From Chloroflexota bacterium (GTDB taxonomy: Bacteria > Chloroflexota > Limnocylindria > Limnocylindrales > CSP1-4): 64,000 bases of DNA. Of this stretch, positions 25,076-33,831 are shown in pieces (positions within the stretch are counted from its first letter, which is position 1; every line of letters begins with the position of its first letter). A model generated the notes under the pieces. The model was given only the letters and a program-made list of their open reading frames with translations. It did no database searches and was not told the origin of the DNA. A program made the translations under genes and the position numbers. Where the stretch lies: the NCBI GenBank assembly GCA_016191345.1, contig JACPOU010000051.1, positions 17,485 to 81,484 on the forward strand, written 5' to 3'.

Positions 25076-25141
25076 GGTTCGCCCGGGCCACCGTGGCCCC
25101 GTCCGAGGACGTGTTGTGCTAATGTGACGTGGTTGGCAAAT

Positions 25142-25164
25142 AATCTATAGATTTAGGTAGATTT
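25142..25164. promoter_or_regulatory. Probable operator: TAGATT half-sites over the start of the hem-operon regulator
   Basis: An AT-rich island in a GC-rich region. AATCTATAGATT (25142-25153) is a perfect palindrome, and TAGATTT occurs at 25148-25154 and again exactly 10 bases later at 25158-25164, touching the TTG start. Same-face direct repeats fit a BldC/MerR-like DNA-binding domain. Autoregulation is inference. Confidence 0.55.
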
Positions 25165-25859
25165 TGAAGCCTGCCGCGTCCCCCGCGATCGATTGGCTGA
25201 GTCTTTCCGAGGCCAGCCGGGTCCTCGGTGTCTCTCCCGCCACGGTTCGCCGCTGGGGCGATGCCGGTCGACTTCGAGTCTTCCTCACGCCCGGCGGTCA
25301 TCGTCGCTTCTCGCGGGCCGGCCTCGAGCGCCTGTTGCCGTCGGCTCGCCTCGGCCGGCCATCCCTCAGCAGCGCCGGGCTCACTCCTGCCCGGCTGTCG
25401 AGGTCCTATCGGCGGGTCAGCCGCGGCGTATCCGCCGAGCTCCCGTGGGTTCTCGCCCTGTCGGACGATCAACGGGAACTCTTTCGCGTTGAAGGTCACC
25501 TCCTGGCCGAACGGCTCCTGCAGCACCTCGAGGCCAGGGATCCGGAGATCGCGTCGGATCTGCTTCGAGACGCGGCCTCCAATGCCGCGAGGTACGGCCG
25601 GCTTGCGGTGTCGATCGGCCTGTCCCTGAGCCAGACCGTCGAAGGATTCCTCCGCTTCCGGGCGCCGTTCCATCGGGAACTCGCACTGGCGGCGCAGCGC
25701 CGAGGGTTCGACGCTCACGAAACGACATCGCTGCTCGCCTCGGCCGAGCGGGCGATGGACCAGCTCCTCGTCGCCACGATGACCGGACACAGCGTCGAGA
25801 CGGTGACGAACGGCCGTCGTGCCCGCCGGGTCGCGGGGGCACCCGGATCCCGACGGTGA
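25164..25859 (+). CDS. BldC/MerR-like DNA-binding regulator heading the heme operon
   Basis: A 231-residue protein. The N-terminal 60 residues are a winged helix-turn-helix of the BldC/excisionase type (LSLSEASRVLGVSPATVRRW, then FLTPGGHRRFSRAGLERLL). Residues about 90-215 form an all-helical domain (LSDDQRELFRVEGHLLAERL, AARYGRLAVSIGLSLSQTVE, APFHRELALAA), not assigned to a family but reminiscent of RsbR/CdaR N-terminal sensors. It has several histidines. The start is TTG 25164, with only a weak AGG upstream, so it may be near-leaderless. The stop overlaps hemA by GTGA. It is probably the operon regulator; a heme or porphyrin ligand is speculation. Confidence 0.8.
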   Translation: MKPAASPAIDWLSLSEASRVLGVSPATVRRWGDAGRLRVFLTPGGHRRFSRAGLERLLPSARLGRPSLSSAGLTPARLSRSYRRVSRGVSAELPWVLALSDDQRELFRVEGHLLAERLLQHLEARDPEIASDLLRDAASNAARYGRLAVSIGLSLSQTVEGFLRFRAPFHRELALAAQRRGFDAHETTSLLASAERAMDQLLVATMTGHSVETVTNGRRARRVAGAPGSRR

Positions 25860-27007
25860 GCGCGCCATCGGGTGAGATCATCGTCGTCGCGGCCCATGCG
25901 CGGCGCGTCCCAGCCCCGGCGCGTGCCGCCCTGGCCGAGGCGTTCCGGGCCGTGCGGGGCGACGGCCTCCTTCTCGAAACCTGCCACCGGGTGGAGCTCT
26001 ACCTTCCCTGGAGCCGGAGCGCGGAGGCCATCCCGGCCAACCTGCCGCCCGGCGTGGAGGTGTTGCGAGGTCCGGCCGCTGAACGGCATGCGTTGGAGGT
26101 CGCGGTCGGCCTCGATTCCGTCGTCCTCGGTGAGGACCAGATCCTCCACCAGCTCCGCACGGCACTCGCGAGCGCCCGGGCAGGCAGCCCCGTCGCCTCC
26201 GAGATCGATCGCCTCATGAGCCTGGCGCTGCGCGCCGGAAGGACCGCGCGCTCATGGCGCACCGGACCGGGGCGGACGCTGGCCGACGAAGCCCTCGATG
26301 CCTTCACGCGCCGGGGCATCCGGCTCGACGGCATGGACGTGCTGGTCGTCGGGACGGGCGAGATGGGCGAGCTGGCGGCGCTCCGTGCTCGTGCCGTCGG
26401 CGCACGGCCCGTCATCGCCAGTCGCTCGGCGGCCCACGCGGCCGCGAGCGCCGCCGCCCTGGGCGCGACAACAGTTGCCTTCGATCCGGGCGAGGCGGTC
26501 ACGCTGTTCGGCGCCATCGTCGTCGCCCTGGCCGGCCCGTGGCGACTGAGTCCCCCGACCATCGACAGGATCGCGAACGGGCCGGCGACGATCGTGGACC
26601 TTTCGATGCCGTCAGCCGTCCCGGACACATTGGTCCAAAGCCTCGGCGATCGCTACGTGTCCGTGGATGCGCTTGCCAGCGAGGCGGGCAACCCGGGCTC
26701 CTCGCGGGCCGGCGGGCGGGCCCGGGACCTGGTGGAGCGAACCCTTGTGGAGTTCGAGCGCTGGGCCGAGGGGTGGCAGCACCGAGCTGTCGCGCAGGCA
26801 CTCGTCGAGCGAGCCGAGGCGGAACGGAGCGCGCAGCTGGCACGGCTCTGGCTGGTCGCCCCCGAGATCGAGCCCGCGGCGCGCCTGGCAGTCGAACGCA
26901 TGAGTCGGCAGTTGACCGAGCGGCTCTTTCGGGAAGCGCTGGAGCGGCTCCGCCATGACCCGGAGGGCCGGCTCACATCGGCCGCGCGGGAGTTGTTCTC
27001 GCTATGA
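25856..27007 (+). CDS. hemA: Glutamyl-tRNA reductase
   Basis: First enzyme of C5-pathway tetrapyrrole synthesis. It reduces glutamyl-tRNA(Glu) to glutamate-1-semialdehyde with NADPH. It is 383 residues, a little short. The catalytic cysteine is in LLLETCHRVELY; the usual motif is TCNRxE(I/V)Y, so histidine replaces the conserved asparagine. VGLDSVVLGEDQILHQL is the conserved tRNA/substrate segment, and VLVVGTGEMGELAALRA is the NADPH fold. The dimerisation helices at the C-terminus are degenerate. GTG 25856 overlaps the regulator stop, and the gene overlaps hemCD by ATGA. Confidence 0.93.
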   Translation: MSAPSGEIIVVAAHARRVPAPARAALAEAFRAVRGDGLLLETCHRVELYLPWSRSAEAIPANLPPGVEVLRGPAAERHALEVAVGLDSVVLGEDQILHQLRTALASARAGSPVASEIDRLMSLALRAGRTARSWRTGPGRTLADEALDAFTRRGIRLDGMDVLVVGTGEMGELAALRARAVGARPVIASRSAAHAAASAAALGATTVAFDPGEAVTLFGAIVVALAGPWRLSPPTIDRIANGPATIVDLSMPSAVPDTLVQSLGDRYVSVDALASEAGNPGSSRAGGRARDLVERTLVEFERWAEGWQHRAVAQALVERAEAERSAQLARLWLVAPEIEPAARLAVERMSRQLTERLFREALERLRHDPEGRLTSAARELFSL

Positions 27008-28713
27008 GTGGCGATGATGTCCGGGTCGGGACGCGCGGGAGTGCGCTGGCCATGGTCCAGGCCAACCTCGTGGCCGCGGCGCTCCTGCGCGTGGGGGCCC
27101 GGGCGAGCATCGTCGTCATCGAGACGGAGGGGGATCGCCGCCCGTCGGACCTGGCCTGGGGCGACGGCGTCTTCGTCGCCGCGATCGAGCGCGAGCTGCT
27201 CGCGGGCCGGATCGACGTCGGAGTGCACAGCGCGAAGGACCTGCCCACCGTGCTCGACCGCCGCCTCTCCATTGCGGCCTTCCTTCCGCGCGCCGATCCG
27301 AGGGACGCGCTCGTCGTCCGCGACGGAATGAACGGCCGTCTCGACGAGCTTCCGCCAGGGGCAAGCGTTGGAACCGACAGCCCGCGACGCACCGGCTTCC
27401 TGCTCGCGCATCGCCCGGACCTTGATGTCCGACCGATCCACGGCAACGTCGATACCCGACTGCGACGCATGGATGCGGGCGAAGTCGACGCGCTGGTCCT
27501 GGCCGCGGCCGGCCTGGACCGCCTTGGGCTCGCCAACCGCATTGGCGAGCGCCTCGATCCCGTGCTGGTTCCGCCTGCGCCGGGCCAGGGCGCGATCGCC
27601 GTGCAGGCACGCTCCGACGACCCGCTCGTCATGCTGCTCTCGAAGATCGACGACGCCGACACGCGACGCGCCGTCGAAGCTGAGCGGGACCTGCTGGCCG
27701 CGTGTGGCGGGGGCTGTCGATCGCCCATCGGCGCCCTCGCCCTGGCCGCCGGCGACCAGGTCGCCATCCAGGCCGGCCGAGTCGCGATCGACGGAACCGG
27801 CGCCCGCTCAGGGCGGCGCTCGGGACCGGCGGATGCGGTGCGGCAGATGGTCGCGGATCTCGCGGCGGTCGTATCGGCACCCGGCCCGTGGCGGCCCGAG
27901 GCGGCCGGCGCCGGACGGCCGAGACGCCCTCGCGTGATCGTCACGCGCCCCGAGGGCCAGGCCGGGGCGCTCATGGCTGCGTTGCGTGATGTCGCGCTGG
28001 ACCCGATCCCGACCCCGACGATCAAGGTTCACCTCGGTGCCCCTGACGGACCGCTCGACCGAGCGCTGCCGTGGATCGGAAGCTTCGCCTGGGTCGTCAT
28101 CACGAGCGCGAACGGCGCCCGAGCCCTGCTCGCGGCCGCGGAGCGGATCTTCACGCCGTTCGAGGCAACGCGCCTCGCGGCGGTCGGTCCTCAGACGAGG
28201 ATGGCCCTGGAAGCCGAGGGCGTCGACGTTGCGTTCCAGCCCACCGTCGCCACGGCCTCGGACCTCGGACGACAGTTGCCGATCACGGCGGGCGACGAAG
28301 TGCTGGTCGTGCGTGGTTCAACCGGTGGCGCGGAGCTGTCCGAGATGCTCGTTGCGCGCGGCGCGGTCGTCCACGAGGTTGTCGCCTACACGACCGAGGA
28401 GGCGCCACCTGAGTTCGGACGGCGTCTCCGGCAGGCCTTCGGCGAGGGTCCGGTGGCCGCCGCCGTCTTCACGAGCGGGTCCACCGTGCGAGGTCTCGTA
28501 CGGCTCGCCGCGACGGAATCGATCCGCGTGGGCGGCCTTCCCGCGATCTGCATCGGACCCGAGACCGCCGCGGCCGCCGCCGCCGCGGGGTTCGAGGTGG
28601 TTGGCGTGGCCGAGTCGACGGAACCAGCGGTTCTGGCCGAGACCGCGGCCCGGGCGATTCGGGTCCGATTGCCCGCCCCGCCGCTCGCGCCGGCCGGAGG
28701 TTCGCCACGATGA
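27004..28713 (+). CDS. hemCD: Fused hydroxymethylbilane synthase / uroporphyrinogen-III synthase
   Basis: A bifunctional 569-residue protein. Residues 1-295 are porphobilinogen deaminase: VRVGTRGSALAMVQANLV, VGVHSAKDLPTVL and the dipyrromethane-cofactor cysteine in AACGGGCRSPIGA. Residues about 308-560 are uroporphyrinogen-III synthase, starting RVIVTRPEGQAGAL, with the weakly conserved VVITSANGARALL and VFTSGSTVRGLV. The fusion would pass the unstable hydroxymethylbilane directly to the cyclising enzyme. ATG 27004 overlaps hemA and the stop overlaps hemB, both by ATGA. Confidence 0.93.
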   Translation: MSGDDVRVGTRGSALAMVQANLVAAALLRVGARASIVVIETEGDRRPSDLAWGDGVFVAAIERELLAGRIDVGVHSAKDLPTVLDRRLSIAAFLPRADPRDALVVRDGMNGRLDELPPGASVGTDSPRRTGFLLAHRPDLDVRPIHGNVDTRLRRMDAGEVDALVLAAAGLDRLGLANRIGERLDPVLVPPAPGQGAIAVQARSDDPLVMLLSKIDDADTRRAVEAERDLLAACGGGCRSPIGALALAAGDQVAIQAGRVAIDGTGARSGRRSGPADAVRQMVADLAAVVSAPGPWRPEAAGAGRPRRPRVIVTRPEGQAGALMAALRDVALDPIPTPTIKVHLGAPDGPLDRALPWIGSFAWVVITSANGARALLAAAERIFTPFEATRLAAVGPQTRMALEAEGVDVAFQPTVATASDLGRQLPITAGDEVLVVRGSTGGAELSEMLVARGAVVHEVVAYTTEEAPPEFGRRLRQAFGEGPVAAAVFTSGSTVRGLVRLAATESIRVGGLPAICIGPETAAAAAAAGFEVVGVAESTEPAVLAETAARAIRVRLPAPPLAPAGGSPR

Positions 28714-29747
28714 GCGTTGACCTGACGGGCATGCCCGCGAACGCGCCCTCCGGAGGCGACCTCCCCCTGCCCTCGATCCGGCTCCGCCGGTTACGGGGCA
28801 GTGAGCGAATCCGGCGACTCGTCCGGGAGACGCGGATCGACCCCGCGATGCTGGTGGCGCCGCTGTTCGTCTGCGCGGGGAGTGGCGTCCGCGAGCCGAT
28901 CGGGTCGATGCCCGGCGTGGCGCGTCTATCGCCGGATCTCGCCGCGATCGAGGCGGAGACGCTCGCGGCACTCGGGGTCGGGGGCCTCCTCCTGTTCGGC
29001 CTGCCTCGGGGCAAGGACCCGATGGGATCCGAGGCGTCGGCCGACGACGGTGTCGTCCAGGACGCGTTCTCGCGGATCCGCTCGCTCCAGCTTCCGATCG
29101 TGACGATCGCCGACACGTGCCTGTGCGAGTACACCGACCATGGCCACTGCGGGCCGCTCACGCGGTCGGGTGAGGTGGACAATGACGCGGCCCTCGAGCG
29201 TCTCGCCGCCACCGCCGTGAGCCAGGCCCGGGCCGGCGCCGACATCGTCGCCCCGAGCGCGATGATGGATGGCCAGGTGGCGGCGATCCGGGCGGCGCTC
29301 GACGGCGCGGGCTTCCAGGGCACGCCGATCATGGCCTACGCCGCAAAGCACGCCTCCGCGTTCTACGGGCCCTTTCGGGAAGCCGCCGGGAGCGCGCCGG
29401 CCCTCGGCGACCGGCGGGCCTACCAGATGGACCCGACGAATGGGCGCGAGGCGATGCGAGAGATGGCGCTCGACGTCGCGGAGGGCGCGGACCTGCTGCT
29501 CGTCAAGCCGGGCCTGCCGGGTCTCGACCTGATCGCCGCGGCGCGGCAGCGGTTCGACCTCCCGATTGCCGCATACCAGGTGAGCGGCGAGCACGCGATG
29601 ATCGCGGCCGCCGCCGAACGCGGCTGGATCGATCGTCGCAACGCGACGCTCGAGGCCGTCGGGGCCATGGTCCGGGCCGGCGCCGGGATCGTCGTCACGT
29701 ACGCTGCCGGCGATATCGCCCGGTGGCTGGCGGACGAGCGATCGTGA
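28710..29747 (+). CDS. hemB: Delta-aminolevulinic acid dehydratase (porphobilinogen synthase)
   Basis: Condenses two 5-aminolevulinate molecules to porphobilinogen, 345 residues. The two Schiff-base lysines are in MAYAAKHASAFYGPFR and LLLVKPGLPGLD. The metal site IADTCLCEYTDHGHCG has the three cysteines of the zinc-dependent type. The C-terminal YQVSGEHAMI is conserved. The first 20 or so residues are a nonconserved extension. Both ends overlap the neighbours by four bases (ATGA with hemCD, GTGA with hemQ). Confidence 0.96.
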   Translation: MSVDLTGMPANAPSGGDLPLPSIRLRRLRGSERIRRLVRETRIDPAMLVAPLFVCAGSGVREPIGSMPGVARLSPDLAAIEAETLAALGVGGLLLFGLPRGKDPMGSEASADDGVVQDAFSRIRSLQLPIVTIADTCLCEYTDHGHCGPLTRSGEVDNDAALERLAATAVSQARAGADIVAPSAMMDGQVAAIRAALDGAGFQGTPIMAYAAKHASAFYGPFREAAGSAPALGDRRAYQMDPTNGREAMREMALDVAEGADLLLVKPGLPGLDLIAAARQRFDLPIAAYQVSGEHAMIAAAAERGWIDRRNATLEAVGAMVRAGAGIVVTYAAGDIARWLADERS

Positions 29748-30433
29748 CGGACCCCGCCAGCACGTACGTCCAGGCCCTGGCACTCAGCCTCGATCCGGCC
29801 TGGCGTCGACGCTCCGATGACCGCCGCCGTCGCGAGGCCGCCTCGTTCTCGGATCTCCTGTCTCGCCCGGACGTGCCGCCGATGCGAACCATGGCCTACA
29901 GCTCCATCGGCATCGAGCCGGGCGTGGACCTGCTCCTGTGGCGCCGCGCCGACTCTGTCGATGCGCTCGAGGAGGCCGCCGCCGCCGTGCTCCGGACGGG
30001 CCTCGGGCGATGGCTCGAGGTCCGCCACTCCCTGCTCGGCCGGATCGGCCCGTCACAGTACGTCCGCAAGCCGACCGAACAGGAGCAGTCGCCGTTCGAC
30101 GGCGCGCGATCGCGCTACCTGATCGTCTATCCGTTCACGAAGAGCACGGACTGGTACCTGCTGCCCGCTGAGGCCCGGCAGGGGATCATGAACGAGCACA
30201 TGCGGGTGGGCCATCAGTACCCGATGGTCCGCCAGGCGTTGGCGTACTCCTTCGGGCTGGACGGGCAGGACTTCGTCGTGGCCTACGAAACCGACGATCT
30301 GCCCGCGTTCGGAGATCTCGTCCGGGCGCTGCGTGCCACCGAGAGCCGCCGCTCCACCGTCAACGACAATCCCATCCTTCTCGGAGTCCATCGCCCCGCC
30401 GGGGAGATCCTCCATCTCCTGGGTGCGCCGTGA
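29744..30433 (+). CDS. hemQ: Chlorite dismutase-family protein, probable HemQ/ChdC coproheme decarboxylase
   Basis: A 229-residue protein of the Cld/HemQ family. Its place in a hem operon points to ChdC, which decarboxylates coproheme III to heme b with peroxide as the last step of the coproporphyrin-dependent route. Family segments are YLIVYPFTKSTDWYLLP, then MNEHMRVGHQYPMVRQALAY, which carries candidate heme-ligand histidines, and YSFGLDGQDFVVAYETDD. True chlorite dismutase is unlikely in this context, although the FVVAYETDDL end resembles it. The start is GTG 29744, coupled to hemB; the stop overlaps hemL by GTGA. Confidence 0.85.
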   Translation: MTDPASTYVQALALSLDPAWRRRSDDRRRREAASFSDLLSRPDVPPMRTMAYSSIGIEPGVDLLLWRRADSVDALEEAAAAVLRTGLGRWLEVRHSLLGRIGPSQYVRKPTEQEQSPFDGARSRYLIVYPFTKSTDWYLLPAEARQGIMNEHMRVGHQYPMVRQALAYSFGLDGQDFVVAYETDDLPAFGDLVRALRATESRRSTVNDNPILLGVHRPAGEILHLLGAP

Positions 30434-31722
30434 CGACCGCGCCAACGACAGCCGGCGTTTCGTCGGATCTCGTGCGTCGGGCCGAGAGCCTCTTTCCGGG
30501 CGGCGTGAACAGCCCCGTTCGCGCGTTCCGATCCGTGGCCCGGCCGCCCCTCCTCCTCCAGCGCGGCAAGGGGCCCCATGTCTGGGATGTGGACGGCCGC
30601 CGATACATCGACTACATCGGGTCGTGGGGCCCCGCCATCCTCGGTCATGCCGACGCCGGAGTGATGGCGGCCATGTCGTCGGCCCTGAGCGACGGCCTGG
30701 CGCTCGGAGCGACCCATCCGCTCGAGATCGAGCTCGGCGAGGCCATCCGCTTGGCGATGCCCTCGATGGAACGGCTGCGCTTCACGTCGTCCGGCACGGA
30801 AGCGGTCATGTCCGCCGTGCGCCTCGCCCGTGCCGCGACGGGCCGCGACCTCATCGTCAAGTTCGGGGGCGGGTACCACGGTCACGCGGACCATCTCCTC
30901 GTGAACGCCGGTTCGGGGATCGCGACGCACGGGATCCCGGGCAGCGCCGGCGTGCCCGACGGCGTGGCTGCGCTGACGGTCGTCCTGCCCTACAACGATC
31001 GGGGAGCCGTCGAGGCAGCATTCCGCATCCACCGCGGGCAGGTCGCGGCCGTGATCGTGGAGCCCGTGGCCGCCAACGTCGGCGTCATCCCGCCGGTGCC
31101 CGGATTCCTGGAGACGGTGCGGGCCGTGACCGCCGCGGACGGAGCGCTGCTCATCTTCGATGAGGTCATCACCGGCTTTCGCCTCGGTCGTGGCGGGGCC
31201 CAGGGTCTGATGGGCATCACGCCCGACCTCACGACGCTCGGCAAGATCATCGGCGGCGGCATGCCCATCGGAGCGTACGGCGGCCGGGCGGACCTGATGG
31301 CGATGATCGCGCCCTCGGGTCCCGTCTACCAGGCCGGCACCCTGTCAGGGCATCCGCTCGCGATGGCGGCCGGAATCGCCACGCTCGCCGCGTTGACGCC
31401 GGAGCGCTACGAGGCCCTGGAGGCGACGGCCGCCGGGCTCGAAGCGGGGCTCAGGAGCGTGGCCGCCGCACCCGGCGGTCGCATCGCCCTGGCGCGTGTC
31501 GGATCCCTCCTGACGGTCTTCTTCGCGGACGAGCCGCCGGTCAATGCCGGTCAGGCTCTGGCCGCCGACCGCTCGGCGTTCACGCGGTTCTTCGGACAGA
31601 TGCTGGACAGGGGAGTCCTCCTCCCGCCGTCGCCATTCGAAGCGTGGTTCGTCTCCATGGCCCACGGCCGTGACGAGATCGCCGCGACCATCACCGCCGT
31701 CACGGAGGCATTGACTGAATGA
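30430..31722 (+). CDS. hemL: Glutamate-1-semialdehyde 2,1-aminomutase
   Basis: A PLP enzyme converting glutamate-1-semialdehyde to 5-aminolevulinate, 430 residues. The PLP lysine lies in TTLGKIIGGGMPIGAYGG, and the N-terminal FPGGVNSPVRAF and central RFTSSGTEAVMSAVRLARA are signature segments. LLIFDEVITGFRLG holds the conserved Asp that binds the pyridine nitrogen. Together with hemA it completes the C5 route. GTG 30430 overlaps hemQ and the stop overlaps hemE by ATGA. Confidence 0.96.
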   Translation: MTTAPTTAGVSSDLVRRAESLFPGGVNSPVRAFRSVARPPLLLQRGKGPHVWDVDGRRYIDYIGSWGPAILGHADAGVMAAMSSALSDGLALGATHPLEIELGEAIRLAMPSMERLRFTSSGTEAVMSAVRLARAATGRDLIVKFGGGYHGHADHLLVNAGSGIATHGIPGSAGVPDGVAALTVVLPYNDRGAVEAAFRIHRGQVAAVIVEPVAANVGVIPPVPGFLETVRAVTAADGALLIFDEVITGFRLGRGGAQGLMGITPDLTTLGKIIGGGMPIGAYGGRADLMAMIAPSGPVYQAGTLSGHPLAMAAGIATLAALTPERYEALEATAAGLEAGLRSVAAAPGGRIALARVGSLLTVFFADEPPVNAGQALAADRSAFTRFFGQMLDRGVLLPPSPFEAWFVSMAHGRDEIAATITAVTEALTE

Positions 31723-32762
31723 GTGACCGCTTTCTCCGAGCCTGCCGCCGCGAGGCAGTCGACGCGACACCTGTCTGGTTCATGCGCCAGGCCGGTCGGA
31801 CCTTTCCCGCCTATCGCGCCCTGCGCGAGCGCCATGGGATCCTCGAGCTCGCGAAGAATCCGGAGCTATGTGCCGAAGTGACCCTCATGCCGGTCCGCGA
31901 GCTCGGCGTGGACGCTGCGGTCATGTACGCCGACATCATGCTGCCGCTCGAGCCCATGGGCGTCGACCTGCACATCGAGCCCGAGGTCGGCCCGATCATC
32001 GAGCGACCGCTCCGGACCATGGCCGACATCGAGGCCCTCCGAAAGCTCGATCCAGCTGTCATCGAATCCACCCTCGAGGCGATCCGGCTCGTCCGAAGGG
32101 AGCTGGAGGGCAGGGCCGCCGTCATCGGCTTCAGCGGCGCACCGTTCACCCTCGCCTGCTACCTCATCGAGGGCCGGCCATCGCGTGACTATGCGATGGC
32201 CAAGGCGTTCATGTATGGACAACCGGCCGCATGGCACGCCCTGATGGATCGCCTGTCGGAAATGGCGATCGCGTACCTGCGGGCCCAGGTCGAGGCCGGT
32301 GCCCAGGTGGTCCAGCTGTTCGACAGCTGGGTCGGCGGGCTTGCCCCGGCCGACTACGAGGCCTTTGTCCAGCCGTACGTCCGGCGCATCGACGAGGCGC
32401 TGGCGGGCGTCCCGACGATCCTCTTCGGAACGGGTACCGCCTCCCTGCTCGAGCTGACCGCGGCGTGTGGCAGTGACCTCGTCGGGGTCGATCACCGGAT
32501 CTCGCTCGCCGATGCCTGGGCGAGGATCGGGTTCGACCGCGGCATCCAGGGGAACCTGGACGGCGCGCGCGTGCTCGCCGGCTGGGACGCCACCGAAGCG
32601 GGCGCCCGGCGCGTCCTCGACGAGGCAGCGGGCCGGCCCGGCCACGTGTTCAATCTCGGTCACGGCGTCCTCCCGGGCAGCGATCCGGCGATCCTTCGTC
32701 GGCTTGTCGACTTCGTGCACGAGACGACCGCTCGCGTGGACCTCGCGGCGGCCACGGCATGA
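31719..32762 (+). CDS. hemE: Uroporphyrinogen decarboxylase
   Basis: Removes four acetate carboxyls from uroporphyrinogen III to give coproporphyrinogen III, 347 residues. The signature PVWFMRQAGRTFPAYRALR carries the conserved RQAGR loop, and the catalytic Asp is in DAAVMYADIMLPLEPMGVD. GFSGAPFTLACYLIEG and the C-terminal FNLGHGVLPGSDP are also conserved. It overlaps both neighbours by ATGA. Confidence 0.96.
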   Translation: MSDRFLRACRREAVDATPVWFMRQAGRTFPAYRALRERHGILELAKNPELCAEVTLMPVRELGVDAAVMYADIMLPLEPMGVDLHIEPEVGPIIERPLRTMADIEALRKLDPAVIESTLEAIRLVRRELEGRAAVIGFSGAPFTLACYLIEGRPSRDYAMAKAFMYGQPAAWHALMDRLSEMAIAYLRAQVEAGAQVVQLFDSWVGGLAPADYEAFVQPYVRRIDEALAGVPTILFGTGTASLLELTAACGSDLVGVDHRISLADAWARIGFDRGIQGNLDGARVLAGWDATEAGARRVLDEAAGRPGHVFNLGHGVLPGSDPAILRRLVDFVHETTARVDLAAATA

Positions 32763-33691
32763 GCGACCTGCCGGCTGATGCCGGCGTCCTCCTGATGACG
32801 TACGGCTCGCCGGACACGATGGAGGAAGCGGATGTCGCCGCGTACCTCGCGAAGGTCCGGGGAGGCCGAACGCCGAACGCCGAGCTCGTCACGGAGTTCG
32901 CCCGGCGCTACCAGGTCATCGGCGGGTCGCCGCTGGTCGAGATCACGGCTCGGCAGGCGGCCGCCCTCGCGGCGCACCTCCATCGGCCCGTCCGGGCGGC
33001 GATGCGGTTCTCCGAGCCGACCATCGAGCGAGCGCTCCGCGTCCTCGCGGCAGAGGGTGCCCGGCGGGTCGTCGGGATCGTGCTGTCACCGCAGTACTCC
33101 CCGATGCTGATGGGAGGCTATGGACGAGACATCGAGGCGGCGCGGGACCAGATCGGCCCCGGGGCCCCCGCCGTCCGGATGGCGGGGGAGTGGTGGGCGG
33201 AGCCGGAATTCATCCGGGCCCTCGCGATGCGCGTCCGGGCCGCGCTGGCGCGACTCGGCGAGACGGAGCGCCGCAGTGTGGCCGTGCTCATGACTGCCCA
33301 CAGCCTGCCGCGTCATGTCGCCGAGCAGGAGCCGGGGTACCTGGAGCAACTGCGCGGCACTGCCCTCGCCGTCGCGGCTGCCGCCGGGCTCCCGGACGAT
33401 GCCTGGCAGTTCTGCTGGCAGAGCGCAGGGCACGAGCCGGGCGAATGGATGCAGCCCGATCTCAAGGATCTCGTGGGTGACCTGGCAGCGACCGGCCGGA
33501 GCGCGATCCTGGTCGTCCCGGTCCAGTTCCTGGCCGACCACCTCGAGGTGCTGTACGACATCGATGTCGGCGCCAGGGAGCAGGCTGCCGTTGCCGGGAT
33601 CGGGTTTGCGCGCATCGGCTCCCTCAACGACGATCCGGCGCTCGTCGCGGCACTCGGAAACGTCGCTCGCCGGACCCTGATGCCTGCCTGA
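32759..33691 (+). CDS. hemH: Ferrochelatase (coproporphyrin ferrochelatase type likely)
   Basis: Inserts Fe2+ into a porphyrin, 310 residues, the short soluble form. Family segments are GVLLMTYGSPDTMEEADVAA, VLSPQYSPMLMGGY, the catalytic histidine in LMTAHSLPRHVAEQ and the metal-site glutamate in ADHLEVLYDID. With HemQ two genes upstream, the substrate is probably coproporphyrin III (CpfC). A coproporphyrinogen oxidase (HemY/CgoX) is not in the operon and must be encoded elsewhere. ATG 32759 overlaps hemE. It is the last gene of the operon. Confidence 0.94.
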   Translation: MSDLPADAGVLLMTYGSPDTMEEADVAAYLAKVRGGRTPNAELVTEFARRYQVIGGSPLVEITARQAAALAAHLHRPVRAAMRFSEPTIERALRVLAAEGARRVVGIVLSPQYSPMLMGGYGRDIEAARDQIGPGAPAVRMAGEWWAEPEFIRALAMRVRAALARLGETERRSVAVLMTAHSLPRHVAEQEPGYLEQLRGTALAVAAAAGLPDDAWQFCWQSAGHEPGEWMQPDLKDLVGDLAATGRSAILVVPVQFLADHLEVLYDIDVGAREQAAVAGIGFARIGSLNDDPALVAALGNVARRTLMPA

Positions 33692-33831
33692 CAACCCTCT
33701 CGCAACCCGCCGTGGCCCCCAATCGCAGCGCCGCTGCCGCCCGCTGAGCGGCGCGAGCGGCCGCCTTCGCCCCGACACTCGCAGGCAGGGTCCGCCACCG
33801 TTGCTCGGGCCCGCCTGGAGGACGACCCGCC

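Noticed and set aside
29744-30433. True chlorite dismutase for perchlorate respiration
   Set aside because: The gene sits inside a heme operon with overlapping neighbours, with no perchlorate reductase or cytochrome genes, so the heme-synthesis role is far more likely.
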